A stretch of 64,000 nucleotides of DNA from Prinsepia uniflora (lineage: Eukaryota > Streptophyta > Magnoliopsida > Rosales > Rosaceae), in contig CM064874.1 of the NCBI GenBank assembly GCA_032719365.1, positions 31,358,716 to 31,422,715 on the forward strand, written 5' to 3'. Below, one piece after another: positions 45,875-57,710 of this stretch (positions are counted from its first letter, which is position 1; every line of letters begins with the position of its first letter). The position numbers and the translations under genes were made by a program. Under the pieces are notes generated by a model. The model did not search any database. It saw only the letters and a list, made by a program, of their open reading frames with translations, and was not told the DNA's origin.

Positions 45875-48800
45875 ATATTAATTAATTATGGTTTAGAATG
45901 ACTAATCGGGGATTAGTTGAGTGATATCGGACCGAAACGTGCAAAATGACCGTTTTGCCCCTGACGTTGCAAAATGTGACTTTTAGTTCGGGCGGTCAAA
46001 CGGACTTTGAACGATGACAGTGACGAAGTTCGGGACGTCACGAGTTCATAGACAGGTGGCAAGTTCGATTCCGACAATTCGAGGTGGAAGTTATGACGTT
46101 CGGAAGTTGAGGGGTATTTTGGTAATTTGGCTTATTAAGGGCCAAATGTTGACTTTTTGATCGGGAGGTCCAATGACGAGGGCCAAGGACCGTTACGTAG
46201 GTCTCGTCGATACGAATCCACCACGCAGGCGCATGCCGAAATCGGAGATTCGACGACGAGTTATGGTCCACAGAATCGGGCGCGAATGACAGAACGAACC
46301 GGGGATTAAAATTATATATTAATATGAACAGTACCCAGTGACTGTGCACATCCGGATGAGTGACAAGTGTCACCCATCCCTTGTTTCCAGCTCCTATGAT
46401 CCTCCAAACACCATCATTCCTCCTCATCATTCTCATCCATTTTTCCCCCATTTTCCTCTCTTTGTTTTCTTACCCGTGTGAAGGGGAATCAGAATTGGGA
46501 GAATTGAGCTACCTTTCACAACCAGTTTTGAGGGGAATTTGAGAGCTTTGAGTGATGGATTCAAACTGGGTAAACACGAGAGGTTGACAGTGAGGAGGAT
46601 ACTAGATTTCGGATTTGAGTTTTTGGGAGGAAAATCGAATTGGAAGAATTGGGCTGTGAGGAGTGGAACTGAAGCTTCATTTAGCTGTCTGGGATCAATA
46701 CGAATCGATTTGCAACAAGAACGAAGGAAATTGGTACTGTTTTGGCTCAGAACACACTTGGTGACAGAGGAGGAAATTTGAGGCAGAGTCTAGGAAATTG
46801 AGGCTTGATTGACGAAATTGATGTAGGGGATTGTGTTCCTGAGGATCCCACGATGCTTCTGGAGGGATCAATTGAAGGAAACGTTGGAGATTGACGGACT
46901 TCCATGGTTGCACAGTGACGGCTATCAAGCTTGAGTCGTGGTGATTGAGCACTGGATTGAAGCAATTGAGTTGGGGAAAGTTATAACGGAACTCCACTGA
47001 TGCTTCTGGTTGAATCAATTTAAGGAAATCGATCGAAATTCAAGGAGTTCGAAAGATGAACAATGGCCGGGTGTTCTTCGAATGATCATCTGTGATCGTG
47101 AGGTTAGAGGTAAGGTTTCCTGTAATTGATGTTTCAGACCTCTAATTAGACTTGTAATGAAGCTGTATGAATGTTCAATTGAAGGAATTAATGTCGAATT
47201 GACAGAAAACGAACCCGGGTCGTCTCGCGGGTTAAATGGCCCGTTTTACAGACAAACGGGTGAGGGAGACAGCACTGTAGCAGGCACGTGGATTTCACGT
47301 ACAGCCACTCACGGCAGCGCGTGAGGGCGCGTCCGGCCTAGTCTCAAGGTGAGGTCAACATTACTTTTGATCCTCTCAGTGCAACGAACATTTTAACGTT
47401 GGTTTGGAGGAAATCGGATATTGTTTCGATAATGTTCCGCGTATCCGAAGTTTTGTTTTACGAGTTAAATGCATATTTAAATTCCGGAAAAATTGGGGAA
47501 AATTATATGATGTGTTTTGAGATGTTAGTAACCCTCTATAATGATTTTGGACATGAGTTGTGATTTCCAGATTTTACGGAAAAACGTGCAGCTCGGAAAC
47601 GGACCGTTTTGGACGGTGTGTGTGAGTGGACTTTGTTTTCTAACCGTGATGCATGCATATATGATGTAAATGCGGTATTATATGATTTTATATGCTTGGG
47701 CATGATTTAGGTTTCAATCCGGTAATTTCTCGGTTTTATGATTATTATATTATTATTTTTGGGCGATTTTCGAGAAATTACGAAATTTGGTAAAAAATAA
47801 TGTTTGGACTTGGTTTATGAGTCCGGGAGTGAAATTGAATGAAAATAATGTTTGGACTCGGATTATGATCATGGATTGAAAACGATGTGGTGACTCGGGA
47901 AAGAGTCAATGGTCAATTTCGTGGATTTACGTGAAAATGGCAACGGAGGTTGCAACGCATGGACTTGCGTGAAAATGGTAATTTTGGGCTTGAGAACCCA
48001 AGTGAATAGTGATTTTGACTCGGATTTGGAGTCACTTGTGAATTTGTGAAATTAATGGTTTATTATGATTTTATGATTATTTTAATCAGTCTTTCGGGCA
48101 CGTTTAACGGGGAACGGTGCAAATGATGTTTTGGGCTAGGCCCGGAGTTTAAATGATTTCTAAAATGATATTTTGACTTTGTTGGTGAGTCAATGATGAT
48201 TTCCGGATTATATTAATGAATTAAAAGGTGATTTTAAAGAAGTACGTGTAAATGGTATTTTGGGCTTTGAGACCCAGTTGGAATGATCTTGACTTGTATG
48301 AAGACAAGATTTGATTGAAATGTTTAGGGATGTGATTCCCGAGATGGTTTTCATTGTGTTTATGATATTCCCAGACGGTCGGAGCTTGGGGGATTACCCA
48401 GACGACCGGAGCTTGGGGGATGTGATTGTAGGATCATGAGTTGATCCTATGGTAGTTAGCGTCTCGGATGAGACTGAGCCTGGATGTACCACCCCGGAGG
48501 TGTCTGAACCTGGGGATGTGTTCGCCCAGAGGTGACTGAGCCCGAGGGGGTTGAGCCCAGAGGTGTCTGTTCCCGAGAGAGTGACTGGATATTGGCCTAC
48601 GCGTAGTGCAGCACTTGTGAGTAGTGCAGTTTGATTGATTGTGCACTTGTGAGTAGTGCATATGTGATTTGTGATATTTTATGCACTTGTGAGTAGTGTG
48701 GATTAATTGGATTGATATATTTCTTGTGCACTGGTGATTGATGTTGTTGTGATGACGTACTGGTATTGAGTACCGATTTTTGGTCTTTGTGGCCAGTGAT

Positions 48801-49243
48801 TATGTTTTCACATGTTTAGGCCTGAGAGCCGGGATTTGATGTTTTATAACATGAACTGATTTGGTGAACATGAGTTTTATGGACCATGGGAAAATATGTT
48901 TTGATTTTATCGATCCACTGTTCATACCTGAATGATTTCATACTATTACTCATGTTTTACGATATGCATGCATGTTTGTGAAAACTGGAGGGTAAGAATG
49001 TATTTTGATTAATGTTTTTATAAGAGGTCATTTTTGTCCACTCACACCTTTTCTGTTTTGTGACCCTCCAGGCCGTGGTACGACGTTTGGGACTGATCGT
49101 GAAGCAGTGACAGCAGCAGAAATCCGCGCAAACATCCCTTGTCTGGCAAGCACTGAAGGGTAGTTTCGGACCTTTAGTTGACTTGTCAGACGGGAGCAGG
49201 ACCGGGCACGGTTTTTGACGTCCAGTTGGGACGGGTCCTGTCA
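45875..49243 (+). mobile_element. LTR 2 (5' LTR, first ~30 bases in the gap)
   Basis: Starts at ATATTAATTAATTATGG, equal to position ~31 of LTR 3, and ends GGGACGGGTCCTGTCA at 49243, followed by a primer-binding site. It matches LTR 3 closely over shared parts, including the same private changes (GCAGGCACGTGGATTTCACG). It keeps the full hairpin arrays (47810-48310 and 48605-48775) and the palindrome (46354-46379). Confidence 0.88.
46354..46379. promoter_or_regulatory. Conserved 26-bp palindrome (LTR 2)
   Basis: GGATGAGTGACA / TGTCACCCATCC, same site as in LTR 1. Confidence 0.75.
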
Positions 49244-49246
49244 AAG

Positions 49247-49258
49247 TGGTATCAGAGC
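49247..49258 (+). other. Primer-binding site (tRNA-iMet) after LTR 2
   Basis: TGGTATCAGAGC, 3 bases after the LTR end. Confidence 0.88.
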
Positions 49259-49287
49259 ATTTGGTTCTTGATTTCTGTTGATACGTC

Positions 49288-50142
49288 ATGCCTCCTAGTC
49301 GTGAGTCCCGTACACGGTCTGAAGATGGGAGGGACGAGGGTAGTGTTAGTAAAGGCCCAGATATTGAGCGAGCTCGACGGTTAGGAGCCACTGTGTTTCG
49401 TGGTGATTCGGGACTGGATGGTGCCGAAGATTGGCTTACTCGATTGGAAAGGATTTTTGAGGTCATGATATGTCCCCTGGAGGACATGGTGCCCTTAGCC
49501 ACTTTTCTTCTGGATGGCAATGCTTACAGGTGGTGGCATAGTTTACAGTTGACTGGCTGGGATGCCCGTACGTCAGCATGGGATGCATTCCGAGAGCGAT
49601 TTCTGGATCAATTTTATCCTCGCTCATTTCGGAAAGCTAAGGAGGTTGAGTTTCTCCAATTACAGCAAGGGAATCTGTCAGTGGTTGATTATGAACAACA
49701 ATTTTTGCACTTATCTAGTTTCGCTCCTCTGTATGTGGCTATTGAGGAGGATAAGTGTCGAAGGTTTGAGCAGGGGTTGAGGAATGAGTTACGAGGTGCT
49801 GTAACTGTTGGCTCGTATTCTACCCTGAGGTAATTATCGGATGCTGCTATCCGAGTGGAGGCTACTATTTTACCTGTGCCAGAACAATCTTTGGGCTCTG
49901 GACGACGCCGAGAGCGTCAGGATACTGAACACATAAGTCAGGAAACATCGAAGCGTGTTAGCCTTCATACTCTTGTGTCGCAACCCTTGGTGGGTGTTCA
50001 TTCGGGTGGAACTTCAACCCAGTCGACAAGTAAGCGGCGTGGTGGGGCAAGTCGCCTCAGCACTGCCACTTGTCACTTTTGTAGGAAACTTGGACATTTG
50101 CGAAGGAACTGCCCCGATCGACTTGACCGTAGATCAAAATAA
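49288..50142 (+). pseudogene. gag: gag with one in-frame stop, zinc knuckle retained
   Basis: ATG at 49288 opens 181 codons with a retrotransposon gag domain (AEDWLTRLERIFEVMICPLE at about residues 46-65, FRERFLDQFYPRSFRKAKEV, then FEQGLRNELRGAV). A TAA at 49831-49833 breaks it, but the same frame continues to 50142. There it encodes a CCHC zinc knuckle (CHFCRKLGHLRRNC) near the end, then a stop. Total ~284 codons. Gag would form the particle and bind RNA. No protease, RT, RNase H or integrase follows, so the element would need pol in trans. Ty3/gypsy chromovirus, Tekay/Del-like by gag text and 3' end. Confidence 0.85.
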
Positions 50143-52159
50143 TTGTATTGATACTTGTTTTCGTGATACCTTGCAAATAGTTTGTATCGTCCATTTGTGT
50201 TGTAATTGTATCATGCGTTTTGAATGTGTCGGACTAGTGTGGGTCCGGATGGTTGTTTTTGTTAACAGGTTTGGTTTGTAGATGGGCGTGTTAGGCCCAG
50301 AATAAACTTGACCCGAGGATGAATATTGGTGTTATTGTTTTGGATCATCCTTAGTTTTTCCCTAGGTGGGATGGCAAGGATAGATATGAGGTAATCAGTG
50401 AGAACCCACAGTCGTGGCGTGTCTTGTCGTTGACTGAACTTTTTAATTGTGGGCTTTGGTTGTCAAACGTTGTGACAGTACGCAAATTAGATGAGGGTGT
50501 AAGACCCTATGGTTCCTAGTAGTTAACCGTGTGGATCCTAGGTGGATCGGGTTTGTGATGTCTTGGACATTGCGCATTGTGACGATCTAGGATCGTGATG
50601 TTCATGGTCAGCTGACGTCGTGATGGATCTGGACCGTAATCCTGATGATCCAGTTGGGTAGAGAGTTTGTCACTCTTACTCCGGTATGTGAGTCGTAAAT
50701 GACGGGACTGAACTTCTTTTCGAAGTGGAGCCCCTTATGGTATGTTACTCGAGCGAGTAGGTTTCAGACGGGGTTGAATTTGTTCAGCCTTAGAGTTGTG
50801 ACTAATGGGATTGGCTTCCCTATGAAGTCAACCGAGTATAGTGAACGGGTAACCGATAGGTTCGGTTTTGGTGTGTCCGAGTGGACATGAACGAGATTTC
50901 GGGTTTTGGAATCGAATTTCTGGGTGACGATTCAGGATTCGATTTTGGAACTTGAAAGTGGAATACTGGATTTGGGTGCGGAATGATTATCCAAATGCTA
51001 GCTTCTGGAATAATGATTTCGGATTCGGATTTGGACATAGAATTAAAAAAAATGTGATATCTGGGTTTGGATTCGGGATTTCTTACGAAATTGCGGATTC
51101 AGATTTGGAATTGGAACTAGATGATGGGTGGAGTTTCGATTTGTCTCTTGGTGGTTTGGGCAAATGGACTCCATTATTGGAACGTGTTTGGCAATGACCT
51201 AGGTGGTTGTGGTCTTGTCAATGGATAGATGTATGTACCTTGTACGTGGTTTGGGGTACGATACTTTGCAGACTTGTGGTGTCGGGTGACGGTATACGGG
51301 TTATACCAGTAGTACGTTGGTGAACGTGTTAGTAGTCGGCTTAATCCTGATATCATTGAATGGGTTGTGAACGTGAACTGGACATTGAAATTGATGCACT
51401 GGGCAGAATGATTCTGATGATTTCAGTGATTGTTTGAGCAGGTGCTCTTAGCCATGGTTGGCTAGTATAACTCTAGTGTTGAATTGTGTGATCACTGCTA
51501 GGCTGGTGTTCAATGTGTTCCAATTGTACCGTCTGATTGAGTGTGATGACGGTATGCGTATACTCAGGATGAGTGAGTTGGTGGTTAGTGTGACCGCAAG
51601 TTGCTTTGCGGCGAGATGTTACCTTGTCGTGACCTTACCAGCATCTGGGATCGCTGAGGGGCTGACAGTTGTGGATACTGCTGTTGGTATTTGTCGCAGG
51701 ATTGAGTTTGCCCTGCGAGGTGAGATCATGTTGTTGATCTTATGCTACATGGACGGACGTTGTAGTATGATGTGTTGTCACTGATTTGCTACTGATTGGA
51801 GCTTTACAAGGGTGGCAAAGCTTTGTGGCGACAGTTAGGCTTGTGGTGTCAGCATGGACTGGCAAGTGATTTTTGGTGACTCTCGATGAGAGCGAAGGTC
51901 AGGGCACATTAGTGAGTATGTGGGGCCGTCAAGCTGAGGGAGTCAGCTTAATGGTGACATTGCCAACTTCTGGTAATCAATTTCACTCGAGGTGGCCGAG
52001 TGTAGTTAGTACGACGTGCATCTGTGATATGACGTCTGAGTGCAGACGAGTTCTGCATTGGCTAGTGGGTGTACAGGTGTACACATATTGTGAGGCCCAT
52101 TTGTTTTCCACGAGGTAGTTGTGGAATACAAACAGTTGGAAATTCGGGGACGAAATTCT
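50143..52159 (+). mobile_element. Internal region without recognisable pol
   Basis: About 2.0 kb between gag and the polypurine tract. No RT, integrase or chromodomain motif was recognised in any frame; a full pol would need over 3 kb. Repetitive GGATTCGGATTTGG-type phrases occur at 50880-51110. It ends GAAATTCGGGGACGAAATTC, the usual Tekay-like 3' end of the internal region. It may be a collapsed pol or unrelated filler. Confidence 0.6.
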
Positions 52160-52174
52160 TTAAGGGGGGAAGGT
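52160..52174 (+). other. Polypurine tract before LTR 3
   Basis: TTAAGGGGGGAAGGT directly before the LTR start TGTAATGACCCG; the plus-strand priming site. Confidence 0.88.
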
Positions 52175-54857
52175 TGTAATGACCCGTCCCGAATATCGGG
52201 ATTGAATATTAATTAATTATGGTTTAGAATGACTAATCGGGGATTAGTTGAGTGATATCGGACGAAACGTGCAAAATGACCGTTTTGCCCCTGACGTTGG
52301 CAAAATGTTGACTTTTAGTTCGAGCGGTCAAACGGACTTTGAACGATGACTGTGACGTAGTTCGGGACGTCACGAGTTCATAGACAGGTGGCAAGTTCGA
52401 TTCCGACATTCGAGGTGGAAGTTATGACGTTCGGAAGTTGAGGGGTATTTTGGTAATTTGGCTTATTAAGGGCCAAATATTGACTTTTTGATCGGGAGGT
52501 CCAATGGACGAGGGCCAAGGACCGTTACGTAGGTCTCGTCGATACAAATCCAACGACAGACGGCATGTCGAAATCGGAGATTCGACGACGAAGTTATGGT
52601 CACGGAATCGGGCGCAATTGACCGAACGAACCGGGATTAAAATAATATTTTAATATGAACAGTACCCGGTGACTGTGCACATCCGGATGAGTGACAAGTA
52701 TCACCCATCCCTTGTTTCCAGCTCCATGTTTTCCTCCAAACACCATCATTCCAAACACCATTCCTCCTTCATCATTTCTTCCATTTTTCCCCATTTTCCT
52801 CTTCTTTGTTTTCTTACACGTGTGACGGGGAATCAGAATTGGGAGAATTGAGCTCCCTTTCACAACCAGTTTTGAGGGGAATTTGAGATCTTTGAGTGAT
52901 GGATTCAACTGGGTAAACACGAGAGGTTGACAGTGAGGAGGAGACTGGAATTTCGGATTTTGAGTTTTGGGAGGGAAAATCGAATTGGAAGAATTGGGCT
53001 GTGAGGAGTGGAATTGAAGCTTCATTTAGCTGTCTGGGATCAATACGAATCGATTTACAACAGGAACGAAGGAAATTGGTGCTGTTTTGGCTCTGAACAC
53101 ACTTGGTGACAGAGGAGGAAATTCGAGGTTGAGTCGAGGAAATTGAGGCTTTGATTGACGAAATTGATGAGGGGATTGTGTTCCTGAGGATCCCACGATG
53201 CTTCTGGAGGGATCAATTGAAGGAAAACGTTGGAGATTGACGGACTTCCATGGTTGCACAGTGACGGCTATCAAGCTTGAGTCGTGGTGATTGAGCACTG
53301 GATTGAAGCAATTGAGTTGGGGGAAATGTTTAACGGACTCCACTGATGCTTCTGGTTGAATCAATTTAAGGAAATCGATCGAAATTCAAGGAGTTCGAAA
53401 GATGAACAATGGCCGGGTGTTCTTCGAATGATCATCTGTGATCGTGAGGTTAGAGGTAAGGTTTCGTGTAATTGATGTTTCAGACCTCTAATTAGACTTG
53501 TAATGAAGCTGTATGAATGTTCAATTGAAGGAATTAATGTCGAATTGACAGAAAACGAACCGGGTCGTCTCGCGGGTTAAATGGCCCGTTTTACAGACAA
53601 ACGGGTGAGGGAGACAGCACTGTAGCAGGCACGTGGATTTCACGCGCAGCCACTCGCGGCAGCGCGTGAGGGCGCGTCCAGCCTAGTCTCAAGGTGAGGT
53701 CAACATTACTTTTGATCCTCTCAGTGCAACGAACATTTTAACGTTGGTTTGGAGGAAATCGGATATTGTTTCGATAATGTTCCGCGTATCCGAAGTTTTG
53801 TTTTACGAGTTAAATGCATATTTAAATTCCGGAAAAATTGGGGAAAATTATATGATGTGTTTTGAGATGTTAGTAACCCTCTATAATGATTTTGGACATG
53901 AGTTGTGATTTCCAGATTTTACGGAAAAACGTGCAGCTCGGAAACGGACCGTTTTGGACGGTGTGTGTGAGTGGACTTTGTTTTCTAACCGTGATGCATG
54001 CATATATGATTTAAATGCGGTATTATATGATTTTATATGCTTGGGCATGATTTATGTTTCAATCCGGTAATTTCTCGGTTTTATGGTTATTATATTATTA
54101 TTTTTGGGCGATTTTCGAGAAATTACGAAATTTGGTAAAAAATAATGTTTGGACTTGGTTTATGAGTCCGGGAGTGAAATTGATTGAAAATAATGTTTGG
54201 ACTCGGATTATGAGTCATGGATTGAAAACGATGTGGTGACTCGGGAATGAGTCAATGGTCAATTTCGTGGATGTACGTGAAAATGGCAACGGAGGTTGCA
54301 ACGCATGGACTTGCGTGAAAATGGTATTTTGGGCTTGAGAACCCAAGTGAATAGTGATTTTGACTCGGATTTGGAGTCACTTGTGAATTTGTGAAATTAA
54401 TGGTTTATTATGATTTTATGATTATTTTATTTGGCTTGAGAGCCGGGATTTGATGTTTTATAACATGAACTGATTTGGTGAACATGAGTTTTATGGACCA
54501 TGGGAAAATATGTTTTGATTTTATCGGTCCACTGTTCATACTTGAATGATTTCATACTATTACTCATGTTTTACGATATGCATGCAAGTTTGTGAAAACT
54601 GGAGGTTAAGAATGTATTTTGATAAATGTTTTTATAAGAGGTCATTTTTGTCCACTCACACCTTTTCTGTTTTGTGACCCTCCAGGCCGTGGTACGACGT
54701 TTGAGACTGATCGTGAGGCAGTGACAGCAGCAGAAATCCTCGCAAACATCCCTTGTCTGGCAAGCACTGAAGGGTAGTTTCGGACCTTTAGTTGACTTGT
54801 CAGACGGGAGCAGGACCGGGCACGGTTTTTGACGTCCAGTTGGGACGGGTCCTGTCA
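52175..54857 (+). mobile_element. LTR 3 (3' LTR) with a ~730-bp internal deletion
   Basis: From TGTAATGACCCGTCCC to GGGACGGGTCCTGTCA. Collinear with LTR 2 except that the segment equal to about 48084-48815 is missing at about 54428. This removes the GCACT hairpin repeats and the GACGGTCGG section. Palindrome at 52685-52710. No matching target duplication with LTR 1 or LTR 2 flanks could be found; the right flank runs straight into another LTR. Confidence 0.85.
52685..52710. promoter_or_regulatory. Conserved 26-bp palindrome (LTR 3)
   Basis: GGATGAGTGACA / TATCACCCATCC, two mismatches, about 510 bp from the LTR start. Confidence 0.7.
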
Positions 54858-57710
54858 TTAAAAACACGAAAACTATGAGTGGGCAAAATAAACATTTCAT
54901 TGAAAAAAATTTCACAAGAAGACATTTATGCCCTTCAATAAAAGCATATGCATGCATTCAAACCATTTATCAAACATTCATAAAAACCAATCAAAATATT
55001 ATCAAAACCTTTCAAGGGTTCATGCCCGGCCCCACAAAACGTCATGACCCATAAATCCATTTGGGTCCCTGACCCAAAATCACAATTCAAACCCGTACGT
55101 CAAATCAATAGGGACTCAGCCCAAATCACATCACAAGGGTCTCAGCCCAAAGCCTTTCTCAGTGAAATACCAACCCACAGAATACGGGGCCTCTGCCCCA
55201 AATCATTTCTAAAATATAAAACCTGGAGCACGGGGTCTCCACCCCCAAATCACTTTTCTATAAACACATACGTACTCGTACGTATAACCCATCCTAGGCA
55301 CTTCCGGAAATGATGCCAACTCGGGGCACACAGCCCTTAGGGAACACATCCCCGATATAGTCACGACGTCATCATATCTATCTAGTGTGCACACTACTCG
55401 GGGTCTCACTCCGAGTCTTCTCTCAGGAATCTCTATCTGGGAGGCTCAAACTCTGGATCTAGTCCGAGCTCTCTCTGGATCTAGTCCACATATCTCTCCG
55501 GAATCTGGTTCGGGACCACAACATAAATAGTAACCCTCACTCCTGGAACGGGATCCCTATGGGGATACCCATTCTGGTCTGTGGATCGTGACTCTCCAGG
55601 TCGACGCTGGAGGAGACCATATAAACAAATGGAGGGTTCATATACATTTCCAAATACTGTTTTCTTTCTTTCTCAAATCACATTTCTTAACTGGGTTCCA
55701 TATCCGATCCATATCAATAGGATTCCTAGAATCTGATTCAAAACCATTTCCACAGGCCTCGGCCCAAATCCACAGTTCAACAGGGTCTCATGCCCGAATA
55801 CTCCTTTCACAAAACGAACTGGGACTCAAGCCTGACGTCCTAAATCAACGAGGCATCAAGCCCGATAGTACCATTAACTGTGCCTAAAACCCGCATCGTA
55901 AATCAATTGGACCCTCGGTCCGATCGTATGGCTCAAATGGACCCTAGGTCTGAATCCTCGTTGGATCAAATGGACTCCAAGTCCAAGAGTTTGTAAATCA
56001 AATGGGTCTCATGCCCGATTTCATATTTCCAAATCCAAAACCAATTCATTGAAAACCTAGCACGTATAAGCATCGCATAAAACCGTAAATCTCGAAATAC
56101 GTGCAAATACGTAAATCCTAGGCTACCACAAACAATTACAGTCATGGAATCACAAGATATATTATAAAAAAAATTATAAAACATTTATGCATGCATCAAG
56201 TTCGAAAGAAAGGTCCACTCACAGACCGTATGAAGCCGCGCCTCGATACGCGTGCCATAATCGTCTCCCGGGTCAAACGTCACCTTCGGGATTCCCGAAC
56301 CTGTCCAAATTAATTTAGAGGGTTATTAACTACTTAAATAACCCCTCACTAAAACCCCGTAATTTTCCGGAATTTCTAACTATTTTTAAACTCGAACCTA
56401 AACCTTCGGACGTCCCGAACTATATCGAAACGATGTCTGATTGACACGAAACCAGTCCCAAAATGTTCGTTTCATCGAATAGATGATTTGACATGTTGGA
56501 ACCACCCCCAAAAACTCCCTCACGCGCCCACACGTGCCATGGGATTGCACTGCACGTGGGCCTCACGCGCCACTGCACAGTGCGTCTCTTTACTCTCGAC
56601 GGCCGGTTCAGACCGGCCGATTCGGTCCTCTGGTTTTCCTGGACCGGCGTGACCGGTATGGCTTGTTTCCTCACTCAAATCTCGTCCGATTTCCTCCATT
56701 TCAATCCTAAAAATCCTATTTTCTTGTTTTCTATCAATCCCAATCCTTCAAACTAACTAAAACTCCCTAAAACCTAACCATGTTCAAAGGCCTCACGGCC
56801 ATAATTTTTCCCGACCATCCCCAAGGCTGCTCAGCCCAAACCACCACCCAAACCTCTTTAATACCTTCCTAACAACCTAAAAACCATTTCCTAATCACCC
56901 AAAACAGCCCATAATGATAAAATCGAAAATACATGGGTTTTGGGCCTAACTGGGCAACATGTTCGAGTTCAAGGCCGCCGTCCACGACGGCGTGGCTTCC
57001 AGCCGGCCACCACCATCCCTTCTTCATTCTCTCAGCCTCTGGGCTTCACGGGCAAGATCAACTGGGTTCAGGTTTGGATTTGGGGCGGGAGAATGGATCG
57101 ATTTGGTGTTTAGGTGGAAGGAAAATGAATGATCGATGAAGGGAGGGGAGATGCATGAAGGGAAAATGATGTCCAGTGAATGGGTGACACTTGTCACTCA
57201 TCCATTGGGCAGCACAGAAATATATGGGCCCCACTTCAGTCCAAAAGTCCCTCACCTCGTAAAACCGCGCAAACGTACTTTCGAACTTCCGTGAACCGTA
57301 ACTTCTCCGTCGAACGTCCGAATTCGACGTGCCGTATGTCTATAAATTCATATCTTCTCGATCTACGTAACGGTCTTTGGCCCTCGGCCATCGGACCTCT
57401 CGGGTCAAAAGTTAACTTTTGGCCCAAATTACCAAAATGCCCTTGAACTTCCGAACGTCATAACTTTTTCCTCGAACGTCGGAATCGAGCGTGATACCTG
57501 TATATGAACTCATGACATCACGAACTACGTCACAGTCATCGGCCAAAGTCCCTTTGACCACCTGAATGAAAAGTCAACGATTTGCTTATTCTAGGGGCAA
57601 AATCGTCATTTTGCCCAAACGTCTGTTAATCCTCGTCTAATCTCCGATTAGTCTCGCTAATCCGTCATTAATTCTTAATTAATCTTGTTAATTCGGGACG
57701 GGTCGTCACA
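54858..57710 (-). mobile_element. Reverse-oriented long LTR, truncated at its left end
   Basis: Collinear with the solo LTR 14138-17268 from its position ~14325 on, and ends GGGACGGGTCGTCACA. The ~190 bases containing the LTR terminus TGTCAGGACC are missing where it meets LTR 3. Holds the hairpin-phrase array (55740-56030: GGGTCTCATGCCCGA, GGACCCTCGGTCCGA, GGACCCTAGGTCTGA, GGACTCCAAGTCCAA), the GC-rich block (56520-56570) and the palindrome (57178-57203). Confidence 0.8.
57178..57203. promoter_or_regulatory. Conserved 26-bp palindrome (truncated LTR)
   Basis: GAATGGGTGACA / TGTCACTCATCC around CT; two mismatches. Confidence 0.7.

Noticed and set aside
48957..49520. 187-residue minus-strand open frame
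   Set aside because: Antisense to the LTR 2 end and the gag start. Its openness is explained by gag codon bias on the other strand.
41646..54862. One intact element from LTR 1 to LTR 3 with a shared target duplication
   Set aside because: The flanks are CGCCA on the left and TTAAA on the right, which do not match, and LTR 1 is more diverged than the other two.
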